From Streptomyces sp. PsTaAH-137 (GTDB lineage Bacteria; Actinomycetota; Actinomycetes; Streptomycetales; Streptomycetaceae): a DNA stretch of 64,000 nucleotides. This document shows positions 15,040 to 23,522 of the stretch, one piece after another. Both the position numbers and the translations under genes were made by a program. The notes beneath the pieces are model-generated. The model saw only the letters and a program-made list of their open reading frames with translations, was not told the DNA's origin and made no database searches. The stretch covers positions 62,001 to 126,000 of the forward strand of contig NZ_QLLY01000010.1 of NCBI RefSeq assembly GCF_003259365.1, read 5' to 3'. Every line of letters starts with the position of its first letter. Position 1 is the first letter of the stretch.

Positions 15040-17262
15040 ATGCTTGGATCGACGTACGGCACTCTGACCACCGACTCCCGCCGGGCCCGCGTGATCGCCT
15101 GCGGAGAGCAGCCCGGCCCCGCCGTGCACGGCAGGGCCGGTTCCGACGACGTGGACGTCAGCGGCCGTCCGCTGCACGCCGACGTGGTGGACCTGGACCG
15201 GTTCTTCCGGCCCGAGTCCGTCGCCGTCGTCGGCGCCTCGGACGCCGAGGGGCGGCCCAACACCGGGATCACCCGGCAGCTGATGGCCTGGGCCGAGCGG
15301 GTCGGCGCCCGCCTGTACCCGGTGCACCCGACCCGGGCGACCGTCTTCGGGCTGCCCTGCTCGGCGTCGGTCGCGGACCTGCCGGAGCAGGTGGACCTGG
15401 CGGTGCTGCTGATCGCCGATCCGCTGCCCGTCATCGAGCAACTGGCCGATACGAAGGTGAAGTTCGCGGTCGCCTTCGCCTCCGGGTTCGCCGAGACCGG
15501 CGAGGAGGGCGCCGCCGCGCAGGCCCGCCTCGCGACGGCGGTCGAACGCTCGGGGCTGCGGCTGCTCGGCCCGAACACCAACCTCAACGCCTTCGAGGAG
15601 TTCCGCGACGACCTCGAAGGACCGGCGATCGCGCTGATCACCCAGTCCGGCCACCAGGGCCGGCCCGTCTTCACCCTCCAGGAGCTGGGCATCCGGCTCT
15701 CGCACTGGGCACCCACGGGCAACGAGGCCGATCTGGAGACCTCCGACTTCATCTCGTACTTCGCCCAGCGGCCCGAGGTCGGCGCCATCGCCTGTTACGT
15801 GGAAGGGCTCAAGGACGGCCGTTCCTTCCTGCTCGCCGCGGACCGGGCGGCGCGCGAGGGGGTGCCGGTCGTCGCCGTGAAGGTGGGCCGCACCGAGACG
15901 GGCGCCCGCACCGCCGCCTCCCACACCGGGAAGCTGACCGGGGCGGACACGGTCGTGGACGCGGCCATGCGCCAGTTCGGCGTGATCCGGGTCGACGGTC
16001 TCGACGAACTCCAGGACACGGCCGCCCTGTTGGCCCGTGCCAGGCCGCCGAAGGCCGACGGCGTGGTCGTCTACTCCATCTCCGGCGGCACCGGCGCCCA
16101 CTTCTCCGACCTCGCCACGGCGGCCGGGCTCACCCTCCCCGCCCTCTCCGCCGCCAAGCAGGCGGAGCTGCACCAGTGGATACCGGAGTACCTGAACGTC
16201 GCCAACCCCGTCGACAACGGCGGGCACCCGGTCGGCGACTGGCGCGGCCCGAAGATCATCGACGCGATCCTCGACGACCCGTCGGTGGGGGTGCTGATCT
16301 GTCCGATCACCGGCCCGTTCCCGCCGATGAGCGACAAGCTGGCGCAGGACCTGGTCGACGCGGCCGAGCGCACGGACAAGCTGATCTGCGTGGTGTGGGG
16401 CTCGCCGGTGGGCACCGAGCCGGCCTACCGGGAGACGCTGCTCGGCTCGTCCCGGGTCGCGACCTTCCGTACCTTCGGCAACTGCATCGGGGCCGTCCGC
16501 GCCTATCTCGACCACCACCGTTTCACGGCCCGCTACCGCTCCCCGTTCGAGGACGCCCCGCGCGGGCCCTCCCCCTCCTTCCGCAAGGCGCAGAACCTGA
16601 TGCGGCCCGGGCACCAACTCAGCGAGCACGCGGCGAAGCAGCTGCTGCGCGCGTACGGGATCCGTGTCCCGCGCGAGCAGTTGGTGACCAGCGCCGCGGC
16701 GGCAGTCCGCGCGGCCTCCCAGGTCGGCTACCCGGTCGTCATGAAGGCGTCGGCGCCGCAGCTCGCCCACAAGTCCGAACTGGGCCTGGTGAAGGTGGGG
16801 TTGACCTCGGCCAGCCAGGTACGGGACGTCTACCGGGAGCTGACGGACATCGCGCGGTACGAGGGAATCGACTTGGACGGGGTCCTCGTCTGCCAGATGG
16901 TCGAGCGGGGCGTGGAGATGGTCGTCGGCGTCACCCACGACGAACTGTTCGGGCCGACCGTGACGGTGGGGCTCGGCGGGGTGCTGGTCGAGGTGTTGCG
17001 GGACACCGCGGTGCGGGTGCCGCCGTTCGGCGAGGACCAGGCTCGGGCGCTGCTCGACGAGTTGCGGGGGCGGGCGCTTCTCGACGGGGTCCGGGGGGCG
17101 CCTCCGGCGGACATCGACGCCTTGGTGGAGGTCGTCCTACGGGTGCAGCGCATGGCTCTGGAACTCGGCTCCGACCTGGCCGAACTGGACATCAACCCGC
17201 TGATGGTGCTGCCACGCGGGCAGGGCGCCGTGGCGCTGGACGCCTTGGCGGTGTGCCGGTGA
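15040..17262 (+). CDS. Acetate-CoA ligase (ADP-forming) family / acyl-CoA synthetase
   Basis: A 740-residue fused NDP-forming acyl-CoA synthetase. In order it has a CoA-binding Rossmann domain (RFFRPESVAVVGASDAEGRPN, about residues 50-150), two succinyl-CoA-synthetase-like flavodoxin domains (IALITQSGHQG; VVVYSISGGTGAHFSDLA), and a C-terminal ATP-grasp domain (GYPVVMKASAPQLAHKSELGLVKVGL ... LAELDINPLMVL). Such enzymes interconvert acyl-CoA and acid with ADP/Pi. The start at 15040 is preceded by AGGAGGAGCGG; upstream in-frame starts would place the operators inside the gene. Two operators lie upstream, placing it in the shared regulon, where it could activate or release an acyl group. Substrate unknown. 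Confidence 0.9.
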   Translation: MLGSTYGTLTTDSRRARVIACGEQPGPAVHGRAGSDDVDVSGRPLHADVVDLDRFFRPESVAVVGASDAEGRPNTGITRQLMAWAERVGARLYPVHPTRATVFGLPCSASVADLPEQVDLAVLLIADPLPVIEQLADTKVKFAVAFASGFAETGEEGAAAQARLATAVERSGLRLLGPNTNLNAFEEFRDDLEGPAIALITQSGHQGRPVFTLQELGIRLSHWAPTGNEADLETSDFISYFAQRPEVGAIACYVEGLKDGRSFLLAADRAAREGVPVVAVKVGRTETGARTAASHTGKLTGADTVVDAAMRQFGVIRVDGLDELQDTAALLARARPPKADGVVVYSISGGTGAHFSDLATAAGLTLPALSAAKQAELHQWIPEYLNVANPVDNGGHPVGDWRGPKIIDAILDDPSVGVLICPITGPFPPMSDKLAQDLVDAAERTDKLICVVWGSPVGTEPAYRETLLGSSRVATFRTFGNCIGAVRAYLDHHRFTARYRSPFEDAPRGPSPSFRKAQNLMRPGHQLSEHAAKQLLRAYGIRVPREQLVTSAAAAVRAASQVGYPVVMKASAPQLAHKSELGLVKVGLTSASQVRDVYRELTDIARYEGIDLDGVLVCQMVERGVEMVVGVTHDELFGPTVTVGLGGVLVEVLRDTAVRVPPFGEDQARALLDELRGRALLDGVRGAPPADIDALVEVVLRVQRMALELGSDLAELDINPLMVLPRGQGAVALDALAVCR

Positions 17263-17280
17263 CAGCACCCCGTCCTGCGG

Positions 17281-17450
17281 GCGCGCCACCGTCGTGGCTG
17301 ATCGCGCAGTTCCCCGCGCCCCTGAGGCATGCGCTGCGCGCAGCCTCCCCTACAGAGGCTGCGGCCCCGCCGCGCCTCTGTCGTTGATGAGATGGCGCAC
17401 GAAGTGCGCATCTCAGGGGCGCGGGGAACTGCGCGAGAAGCGGCCACCGG
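17281..17450. repeat. Intergenic palindromic repeat cluster 3
   Basis: One direct copy of the 20-bp unit (17304-17323) and one inverted copy (17415-17434) flank GAGGCATGCGCTGCGCGCAGCC and GATGGCGCACGAAGTGCGCATC hairpin modules. It lies between two genes read in the same direction. Nothing else is seen in 17263-17502 apart from the start region of the next gene. Confidence 0.85.
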
Positions 17451-17502
17451 CCCGCGGACGAAGGCCCCACCCCATCCGACCCGCACCTGAAACGGACCCC
17501 GC

Positions 17503-18306
17503 ATGACAGACGTACCCCTGGACCGACAGGTACTGCACCGCGTCGAGAACGGCGTCTCCTGGATCACCCTCAACCGGCCGGAGGCCATGAACGCCGTCAC
17601 CTGGGACCAACGAGAACGCGTCATCGCGCTGCTCGAAGAAGCCACCACCACCCCCACCACCCGCGCGGTGGTCGTCACCGCCACAGGAAAGGGCTTCTGC
17701 GCGGGCGCCGACCTACGAGGCGCCCCCACCACAACCGACCGCATCCCCGGCGACGTGGCCCGCACCATCCGACAGGGCGCCCAGCGCCTCATCGCCGCGA
17801 TCCTCGACTGCGAGAAACCGGTGATCGCCGCCGTCAACGGCACCGCAGCCGGCATAGGCGCCCACCTGGCGCTGGCCTGCGACCTGGTCCTGGCGGCGGA
17901 GTCGGCGCGGTTCATCGAGGTGTTCGCCCGCCGCGGCCTGGTCCCGGACGGCGGCGGCGCCTACCTGCTCCCCCGCCTGATCGGCCCCCAGCGCGCCAAG
18001 GAGCTGATGTTCTTCGGCGACGCGGTCCCGGCCACCGAGGCCCAAGCCCTCGGCCTGGTCAACCGTGTCGTCCCGGACGCCGACCTGGCCAAGACGGCCC
18101 GCGAGTGGGCCGAACGCCTCGCCACGGGCCCGACCCGCGCCCTCGCCCTCACCAAGCACCTGGTGAACGCCTCCCTGGACAGCGACCGCGCGACCGCGTT
18201 CGCGGCGGAGGCGACGGCCCAGGAGATCAACATGACGACGCGGGACGCGCAGGAGGGCGTGGCGAGTTTCGTGGAGCGGCGCTCACCCACGTACGAGGGC
18301 AGGTGA
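17503..18306 (+). CDS. Enoyl-CoA hydratase/isomerase family protein
   Basis: A 267-residue crotonase-fold enzyme that normally hydrates 2-enoyl-CoA. The oxyanion-hole segments are visible: ATGKGFCAGADLRGA (about residues 60-75) and NGTAAGIGAHLALACDLVLAAESARF (about 110-135). The active-site region reads FARRGLVPDGGGAYLLPRLIG; the first catalytic Glu of classical hydratases appears replaced, so isomerase or hydrolase activity is possible. The C-terminal FVERRSPTYEGR is typical of CaiD/PaaG-type proteins. It lies downstream of the synthetase but is separated by a repeat cluster and has no copy of the CTGACG palindrome. Confidence 0.92.
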   Translation: MTDVPLDRQVLHRVENGVSWITLNRPEAMNAVTWDQRERVIALLEEATTTPTTRAVVVTATGKGFCAGADLRGAPTTTDRIPGDVARTIRQGAQRLIAAILDCEKPVIAAVNGTAAGIGAHLALACDLVLAAESARFIEVFARRGLVPDGGGAYLLPRLIGPQRAKELMFFGDAVPATEAQALGLVNRVVPDADLAKTAREWAERLATGPTRALALTKHLVNASLDSDRATAFAAEATAQEINMTTRDAQEGVASFVERRSPTYEGR

Positions 18307-18328
18307 ACCAGGGCTCCCCGCCCCTCGG

Positions 18329-18808
18329 TCACCAGGCCAGCGGATACCGCACCGCGTGGCCCCCGATGCGCCCCGGCAGCATCCCGATGGCCACGAGCAG
18401 CACGGTGGCGAGCGCGAGCAGCGGCAGGAACGGCCACGGGGACGGCCCCTGAAGCACCACGATCACGGCGGTCGCGGCGGCCGGCGAGTGCGACAGGTGG
18501 GTCAGCATCATCGCGCCCAGCGAGAGCCCGGCCGCGACGGCGGCGCCCCAGGTGGTGCTGCCGGTCACCGCGTGGGTGGCGAAGCCGACGCAGGCGGCGA
18601 GGAGCTGGCCGCCGACGAGGTTGCGCGGCTGGGAGATCGGCAGCCCCGGAGCACCGTGCACCAGGGCGGCGCTGGCCGCGAGCGGCGGGATCAGCAACGG
18701 CTGGTGGAGCAGGACCCCGACCCCGGCCAGGAGCAGCAGCGCCCCGATCGCGAAGGTGGTGGCGCGCAGGGCGTGCAGGGGGTGCGGGCGGGGCGTCGGG
18801 GTGCTCAC
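18329..18808 (-). CDS. HPP-family integral membrane protein
   Basis: A 159-residue protein read from a GTG at 18808. It has four to five hydrophobic helices: TTFAIGALLLLAGVGVLL, PLLIPPLAASAALVHG, GGQLLAACVGFATHAV, WGAAVAAGLSLGAMML and FLPLLALATVLLVAIG. The LISQPRNLVGGQ-like loop and the HSPAAATAVI segment are characteristic of the HPP family; some members act in nitrite transport, but most are uncharacterised. It is divergent from the flavin reductase, with the palindromic operator at 18906 between them, and convergent with the enoyl-CoA hydratase. The start is tentative. Confidence 0.82.
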   Translation of the reverse strand: MSTPTPRPHPLHALRATTFAIGALLLLAGVGVLLHQPLLIPPLAASAALVHGAPGLPISQPRNLVGGQLLAACVGFATHAVTGSTTWGAAVAAGLSLGAMMLTHLSHSPAAATAVIVVLQGPSPWPFLPLLALATVLLVAIGMLPGRIGGHAVRYPLAW

Positions 18809-18905
18809 TCGGGTACTCCGTGCAGGTCGGGCGGGTCCCGGCGAGCATAAACAAACTGTTGATTGAAACTGGAATCTCTTGCCTCTCCGGCACACCCCTT
18901 CCTAT

Positions 18906-18920
18906 CTGACGGTCCGTCAG
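18906..18920. promoter_or_regulatory. CTGACG-N3-CGTCAG operator (site 4)
   Basis: CTGACG-gtc-CGTCAG is a perfect inverted repeat preceded by TAT and followed by CTT, 14 bp before the flavin reductase ATG at 18934 and about 100 bp before the divergent HPP gene. Confidence 0.75.
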
Positions 18921-18933
18921 CTTCAATGTCGCC

Positions 18934-19545
18934 ATGATGGGACACGCAGGAATGGCGGCCACCGTCGTCCGGTACCTCAGGTCCGTCGGCTCCCCCACCT
19001 CGTCCGGGCCCGTGGAGGCGCTGCCCCGCCCGGATCTGCGCGCCGTCGGCGACGACGAGCGGGCGCCGGTCGACCCGGCCGAGTTCCGCCGGGTGCTCGG
19101 CACCTTCGCGAGCGGCGTCACGGTGATCACGGCGACCGGCCCGGACGGCCCGGCGGGTTTCGCCTGCCAGTCCTTCGCCTCGCTCTCCCTGGATCCGCCG
19201 CTGGTGGCGTTCATGGTGGCCCGTACGTCGACGACGTGGCCTCGCATCGCCCGCGCGGGCACCTTCTGCGTGAACGTCCTCGCCGCCGAGCAGAGCGAGC
19301 TGTGCCGGGGGTTCGCGGTGAGCGGGGCCGACAAGTTCGCGGGGGTGTCCTACGACGCGGCACCGGTCTCCGGCTCGCCCCGCATCGACGGCGCCGCGGC
19401 CTGGATCGACTGCACGATCCACGCCGTGCACACCGGGGGCGACCACCTGATCGTGGTGGGCCGCATCACGGCCCTGTCCGCCCCCACACCCCCCGTCTCC
19501 CCGCTCCTCTTCCACCGGGGCCACTTCGCCACCCTGGAGGACTGA
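18934..19545 (+). CDS. Flavin reductase family protein (HpaC/HsaB-like)
   Basis: A 203-residue FMN-binding split-barrel reductase, the partner type that supplies reduced flavin to two-component monooxygenases. The core reads FRRVLGTFASGVTVITATGPDGPAGFACQSFASLSLDPPLVAFMVARTSTTW, then GTFCVNVLAAEQSELCRGFA and a late LLFHRGHFATL. The operator sits 14 bp before the first ATG (18934); an ATG at 18952 with AGGA just before it is an alternative start. No large oxygenase component is next to it, so its partner must lie elsewhere. Membership of the operator set suggests it serves an oxygenation step of the same pathway, which is inference. Confidence 0.9.
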   Translation: MMGHAGMAATVVRYLRSVGSPTSSGPVEALPRPDLRAVGDDERAPVDPAEFRRVLGTFASGVTVITATGPDGPAGFACQSFASLSLDPPLVAFMVARTSTTWPRIARAGTFCVNVLAAEQSELCRGFAVSGADKFAGVSYDAAPVSGSPRIDGAAAWIDCTIHAVHTGGDHLIVVGRITALSAPTPPVSPLLFHRGHFATLED

Positions 19546-19589
19546 CGACCGGTGCCCGCTTCTCACGCAGCGGTTCGTCAAGCTCGCCA

Positions 19590-19860
19590 CCGTCGTGGCT
19601 GGTCGCGCAGTTCCCCGCGCCCCTGAGATGCGCACTGCGTGCGCCATCTCATCAACAGAGGCGCACCCCGCGCGGCACCCCGGTGGAGAGGCGCGCCACC
19701 CCTGCCCCCATCGGGAGACGCGCGGAGCGCAGCCTCAAGGGGAAGGCGCGCGAAGCGCATGCCTTCAGGGGCGCGGGGAACCGCGCGAGAAGCGGCCACC
19801 GGCCCGCACCCAACGAACAACCCAGGGGCGCGGGGAACTGCGCGCCCCGCCACGACGAGA
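19590..19860. repeat. Intergenic palindromic repeat cluster 4
   Basis: One direct copy of the 20-bp unit (19605-19624) and two inverted copies (19767-19786 with one mismatch, and 19824-19843) lie between convergent genes, with the same hairpin modules between them. No gene is seen in 19546-19879. Confidence 0.85.
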
Positions 19861-19879
19861 GCCGCGCCCCACCACGGCC

Positions 19880-21187
19880 TCAGGCGGCAGCCACCCGCGC
19901 CCCGGCCCCCCGGCGAATCACCAGCGCCATCAGCGCAGCGGCCGCGCACAGGCCCCCCGACGCGTACCACACCACGTCGTACGACCCGAAGACGTCCCGG
20001 GCGACCCCGCCCAGGAAGGCCACCACGGCGGCCCCCACCTGGTGCGAGGCAAGCACCCAGCCGAACACGATCGCGCTGTCCTCCCCGTAGTGCTCCCGGC
20101 ACAGGGCGATGGTGGGCGGCACCGTGGCCACCCAGTCCAGGCCGTAGAACACGATGAAGAACAGCATCGGCGGATGGACGGACGGCGCGAGCAGCATCGG
20201 CAGGAAGATCAGGGAGACCCCGCGCAGGGCGTAGTACACGGCGAGCAGCCGCCGCGCCTCGAAGCGGTCCGTGAACCAGCCCGAAGCGATCGTCCCGGCC
20301 ACGTCGAACACCCCGATGACGGCGAGCAGCGACGCCGCCGCGGTCACCGGCATCCCGTGATCGTGCGCGGCGGGCACGAAGTGCGTCTTGACCAGCCCGT
20401 TCGTGGAGGCGCCACAGATCGCGAAGGTGCCGGCGAGCAGCCAGAACGGCCCGGTCCTGGCCGCCTTGAGGAGCACCGTCACGGCCCGCCGCGCGGCCCC
20501 CGTCACCGGCGCGGGCTTCGGCACGAACGCCTCGGCCCCGTACGGACGCACCCCCACGTCGGCCGGATGGTCGCGCAGCAGCAGCCACACGAACGGCACC
20601 ACGGCGAGGGCCGACAGCGCGACGGTGACCGCGGCGGGCCGCCAGTCGTGCTTCTCGACGATCCAGGAGAGCAGCGGCAGGAAGACCAGCTGCCCGGAGG
20701 CGCCGGCCGCGGTGAGGATGCCGGTGACGAGACCGCGCCGGGCGACGAACCACCGGTTGGTGACGGTGGCGGCGAAGGCCAGCGCCATCGAACCGCTGCC
20801 CAGTCCGACCAGCACGCCCCAGAACAGCACGAGCTGCCAGGCCGCCGTCATCCATACGGTGAGCAGCGAGCCGAGCGCGATGACGCTCAGCGCGACCGCC
20901 ACGACCTTGCGTATGCCGAAGCGGTCCATGAGCGCGGCGGCGAACGGCGCGGTGAGCCCGTACAGCGCGAGGTTCACGGACACGGCGAAGCCGATGGTGC
21001 CGCGCGACCAGTGGAACTCGGTGTGCAGCGGCTCGATGAGCAGGCCCGGCAGCGAGGCGAAGGCGGCGGCCCCGATGATCGTCACGAAGGTGACCGCGGC
21101 GGCGGCCCAGGCCCAGCGGGAGCCCGGCCGTCCGGCGGCGGCCCCGGTGGGGGTGTCGAGGGGTTCGGAAGTCTGCGTCGTGGTCAC
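19880..21187 (-). CDS. MFS transporter (monocarboxylate/oxalate-type)
   Basis: A 435-residue major facilitator with about 12 hydrophobic segments, starting WAWAAAAVTFVTIIGAAAF and ending in ASGGLCAAAALMALVIRR. The loop MDRFGIRKVVAVAL after helix 2 fits the MFS signature, and TDRFEARRLLAVYY is its counterpart in the second half. The overall pattern (SRGTIGFAVSVNLALYGLTAPFAAALMDRFG) resembles monocarboxylate-type carriers, which suggests an organic-acid substrate. The GTG at 21187 is used because the hydrophobic core begins after a short polar leader. It is divergent from the GlxA-like activator, 71 bp apart, a common arrangement in which the activator controls the transporter. Confidence 0.9.
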   Translation of the reverse strand: MTTTQTSEPLDTPTGAAAGRPGSRWAWAAAAVTFVTIIGAAAFASLPGLLIEPLHTEFHWSRGTIGFAVSVNLALYGLTAPFAAALMDRFGIRKVVAVALSVIALGSLLTVWMTAAWQLVLFWGVLVGLGSGSMALAFAATVTNRWFVARRGLVTGILTAAGASGQLVFLPLLSWIVEKHDWRPAAVTVALSALAVVPFVWLLLRDHPADVGVRPYGAEAFVPKPAPVTGAARRAVTVLLKAARTGPFWLLAGTFAICGASTNGLVKTHFVPAAHDHGMPVTAAASLLAVIGVFDVAGTIASGWFTDRFEARRLLAVYYALRGVSLIFLPMLLAPSVHPPMLFFIVFYGLDWVATVPPTIALCREHYGEDSAIVFGWVLASHQVGAAVVAFLGGVARDVFGSYDVVWYASGGLCAAAALMALVIRRGAGARVAAA

Positions 21188-21258
21188 GACAGACAGCTTC
21201 GGGCACCGGATCCGGCCGGAACAGTGGCCCGAATGACAGGCTTCGCTAGAATCGGGCC

Positions 21259-22251
21259 ATGACCGCCACCGCCGCACCGACCCCCCGGCACCGCGTCGTC
21301 GTGCTCGCCCTCGACGGCGTGATCCCCTTCGAGCTCGGCATCCCGCAGCGGATCTTCGGCCGCGCCCGCGGTTCCTCCGGCGAGGAGCTGTACGAGGTGC
21401 AGACCTGCGGGGTCCGGTCGGCCGGGCCGGTCGAGACGGACGCGGACTTCTCGATCCTGGTCGAGCGCGGCCCCGAGGCGCTGGCGGAGGCGGACACGGT
21501 GCTGGTCCCGGCCTCGTACGAGCTGGGCCCGGTGTACGAGGAGGGGCGGCTGCCCCCCGATCTCGCGGCGGCGCTGGCCCGGATCCGGCCCGGGACCCGG
21601 CTGGTCTCCATCTGCACCGGCAGCTGGGTGCTGGCCGCGGCGGGGCTGCTCGACGGGCGGCCCGCGACCACGCACTGGGCGGACGCCGACGAGTTCCAGC
21701 GGATGTTCCCCTCGGTGCGGGTCGACCCCGATGTGCTGTTCATCGACGACGGCGACGTCCTGACCTCGGCGGGGGTCGCGGCCGGGATCGATCTGTGCCT
21801 GCACATCGTGCGCCGCGACCACGGCGCGGCCGTCGCCAACGACGTGGCACGGCGCACTGTCGTTCCGCCGCATCGGGACGGCGGGCAGGCCCAGTACATC
21901 GAACGGCCGGTGCCCGAGCCTCAGTTGGCGACCACCGTCGCGGCCCGCGCGTGGGCGCTGGCCCATCTCCACGAGCCGATCCAGTTGCGCGACATGGCCG
22001 AGCAGGAGGCCATGTCGGTGCGTACGTTCACCCGGCGCTTCCGGGAGGAGGCCGGGGTCAGTCCCGGTCAGTGGCTCACGCGCCAACGCGTGGAGCGTGC
22101 CCGCCAGTTGCTGGAGTCCTCGTCGCTCTCCATCGACCAGGTCGCCGCCGAATCGGGATTCGGCACCGCCCAGTCCATGCGCCAGCACCTCCAGTCCGCC
22201 CTGGGAGTGACCCCCACCACCTACCGCCGCACCTTCCGCGCCACGAACTGA
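21259..22251 (+). CDS. GlxA-like AraC-family transcriptional regulator (DJ-1/PfpI + AraC HTH)
   Basis: A 330-residue regulator with an N-terminal DJ-1/PfpI-type amidotransferase-like domain (VVVLALDGVIPFELGIPQRIFG ... LVSICTGSWVLAAAGLLDGRPATTHW) and a C-terminal AraC DNA-binding domain (LRDMAEQEAMSVRTFTRRFREEAGVSPGQWLTRQRVERARQLLESSSLSIDQVAAESGFG, shown here by its first and last parts: LRDMAEQEAMS and IDQVAAESGFG). The elbow Cys in SICTG is present, but enzymatic activity is not expected. Proteins of this type sense small metabolites. Its divergent position suggests it regulates the MFS gene at 19880. Confidence 0.93.
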   Translation: MTATAAPTPRHRVVVLALDGVIPFELGIPQRIFGRARGSSGEELYEVQTCGVRSAGPVETDADFSILVERGPEALAEADTVLVPASYELGPVYEEGRLPPDLAAALARIRPGTRLVSICTGSWVLAAAGLLDGRPATTHWADADEFQRMFPSVRVDPDVLFIDDGDVLTSAGVAAGIDLCLHIVRRDHGAAVANDVARRTVVPPHRDGGQAQYIERPVPEPQLATTVAARAWALAHLHEPIQLRDMAEQEAMSVRTFTRRFREEAGVSPGQWLTRQRVERARQLLESSSLSIDQVAAESGFGTAQSMRQHLQSALGVTPTTYRRTFRATN

Positions 22252-22273
22252 CCGGGCGGGGAGGCCGCCTGCC

Positions 22274-23503
22274 TCAAGGGCGCGGGGAACTCCGCGAGAA
22301 GCTCCGCCGACCGCGGCTCGGGGACGGCGCCTCGCCCGGCACACGCGCCCGCCGCTCCCCCAAGAACCCCACGGTCCCGAGCACCACGGTCACCCCCACG
22401 CCCGCAAGCACCGCCCCACCGGGCGACACCACCCGCAGCAGCGCCCCCGCCAGCGACCCGGTCCCCGCGTACCCGGCCCCCACGGCCGCGTACATGACGG
22501 AGTACCCCGCCGCGAGCGCCCCCGACGGCAGCACCTCCCGCAGCATCAGGTTCCGCGTCAGCATCGCCCCGGCCTGGAGCACCCCGGCCACCACGAGCCC
22601 CGCCGCGATCACCCCCGCCCACGGCACGAGCGCGATCCCGGCCACACACCCCGAGACCCCGAGCACCAGCACGAGGCCCTGCGTCGCCAGCCGCCCCGGC
22701 CACGCCCGCAGCCCGTACACGAACGCCCCGACGGCCGACCCGGCCGAGAACCCGGCGAGCAGCGGCCCGGCCAGACCCACTCCGATGCCCCGCTGCTCCA
22801 GCAGCGCGGGCAGGATCAGCTCGGCCATGGCGAGCAGCGACATGCTCGCCGCGCCGGTGACGTACACGGGCCAGGCCCGCAGCAACACCCGCACGCCGGG
22901 CCGCTGTTCACCGCCGGAGGCGGGTGCCCAGCCGACGGGCAGCAGCCACAGCCCCGGCACCGAGAGCGCCATGAGCCCGCAGGCCACCATCAGCGGCACC
23001 CACGGCGCCACGGACAGCGCGAGCCCCGCCGTCACCGCGGGGGCCAGCGCCCACACCCCGAAGGAGAGCACGGACTCGAACGACATCGCCTGCCGGACGG
23101 CCCGCTCCGGCGCGAGGCCGGTGAGCAGCGCCCGCAGCGCGCCCGGCGCGGCCCCGGGCGCCGCCCCGGCGACGAAGGCGAACACCCAGAGCAGCCAGGG
23201 CGGCGCCCCGTGCAGCGCCCCGAGCGCGCCGAACCCGCACGCGCCCACCACGAGCCCGGCCGCCAGCTGGGGTCTGGCGCGCTCGGCCCGCATCCGCATG
23301 CCGAGCAGCGGCGCTCCGACGATCTCGCCGATCACATAGCCGGCGGCGAGCACCGCGCCCAGCGTGTAGCCGCCGGGCCGTTCCCGTACGAGGAAGACGA
23401 GCGCGAGCGGCGCCATGGCGACCGGCATCCGCGCGCAGACGGCGACGAGCGCCCAGGACAGGACCGAGGTGCCTGACCCGCGGAACAGCAGTCGATAACT
23501 CAT
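22274..23503 (-). CDS. MFS transporter whose C-terminus runs into the intergenic repeat
   Basis: A 409-residue membrane transporter with about 12 hydrophobic stretches, beginning SYRLLFRGSGTSVLSWALVAVCARMPVAMAPLALVFL. It resembles YcaD/arabinose-efflux-type MFS proteins; the substrate is unknown. It starts 19 nt after the stop of the alcohol dehydrogenase and so is probably the last gene of the SDR-ACAD-ADH unit. The last codons (FSRSSPRP, then TGA) are encoded by a copy of the intergenic repeat (22276-22295), and the frame before it (EAPSPSRGRR) is low complexity. The repeat has apparently supplied or replaced the native C-terminus, which faces the cytoplasm. Confidence 0.88.
   Translation of the reverse strand: MSYRLLFRGSGTSVLSWALVAVCARMPVAMAPLALVFLVRERPGGYTLGAVLAAGYVIGEIVGAPLLGMRMRAERARPQLAAGLVVGACGFGALGALHGAPPWLLWVFAFVAGAAPGAAPGALRALLTGLAPERAVRQAMSFESVLSFGVWALAPAVTAGLALSVAPWVPLMVACGLMALSVPGLWLLPVGWAPASGGEQRPGVRVLLRAWPVYVTGAASMSLLAMAELILPALLEQRGIGVGLAGPLLAGFSAGSAVGAFVYGLRAWPGRLATQGLVLVLGVSGCVAGIALVPWAGVIAAGLVVAGVLQAGAMLTRNLMLREVLPSGALAAGYSVMYAAVGAGYAGTGSLAGALLRVVSPGGAVLAGVGVTVVLGTVGFLGERRARVPGEAPSPSRGRRSFSRSSPRP
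22276..22295. repeat. Palindromic repeat, single copy inside a gene's 3' end (cluster 5)
   Basis: AAGGGCGCGGGGAACTCCGC is an inverted copy of the 20-bp unit with two mismatches. It lies inside the last codons of the MFS gene and just after the stop of the convergent GlxA-like gene. Confidence 0.75.
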
Positions 23504-23522
23504 GCCCCGACCGTAGAGGCAC

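Noticed and set aside
14980..16938. A 652-codon minus-strand frame opposite the acyl-CoA synthetase
   Set aside because: It has no recognisable motifs and the plus-strand gene is well supported.
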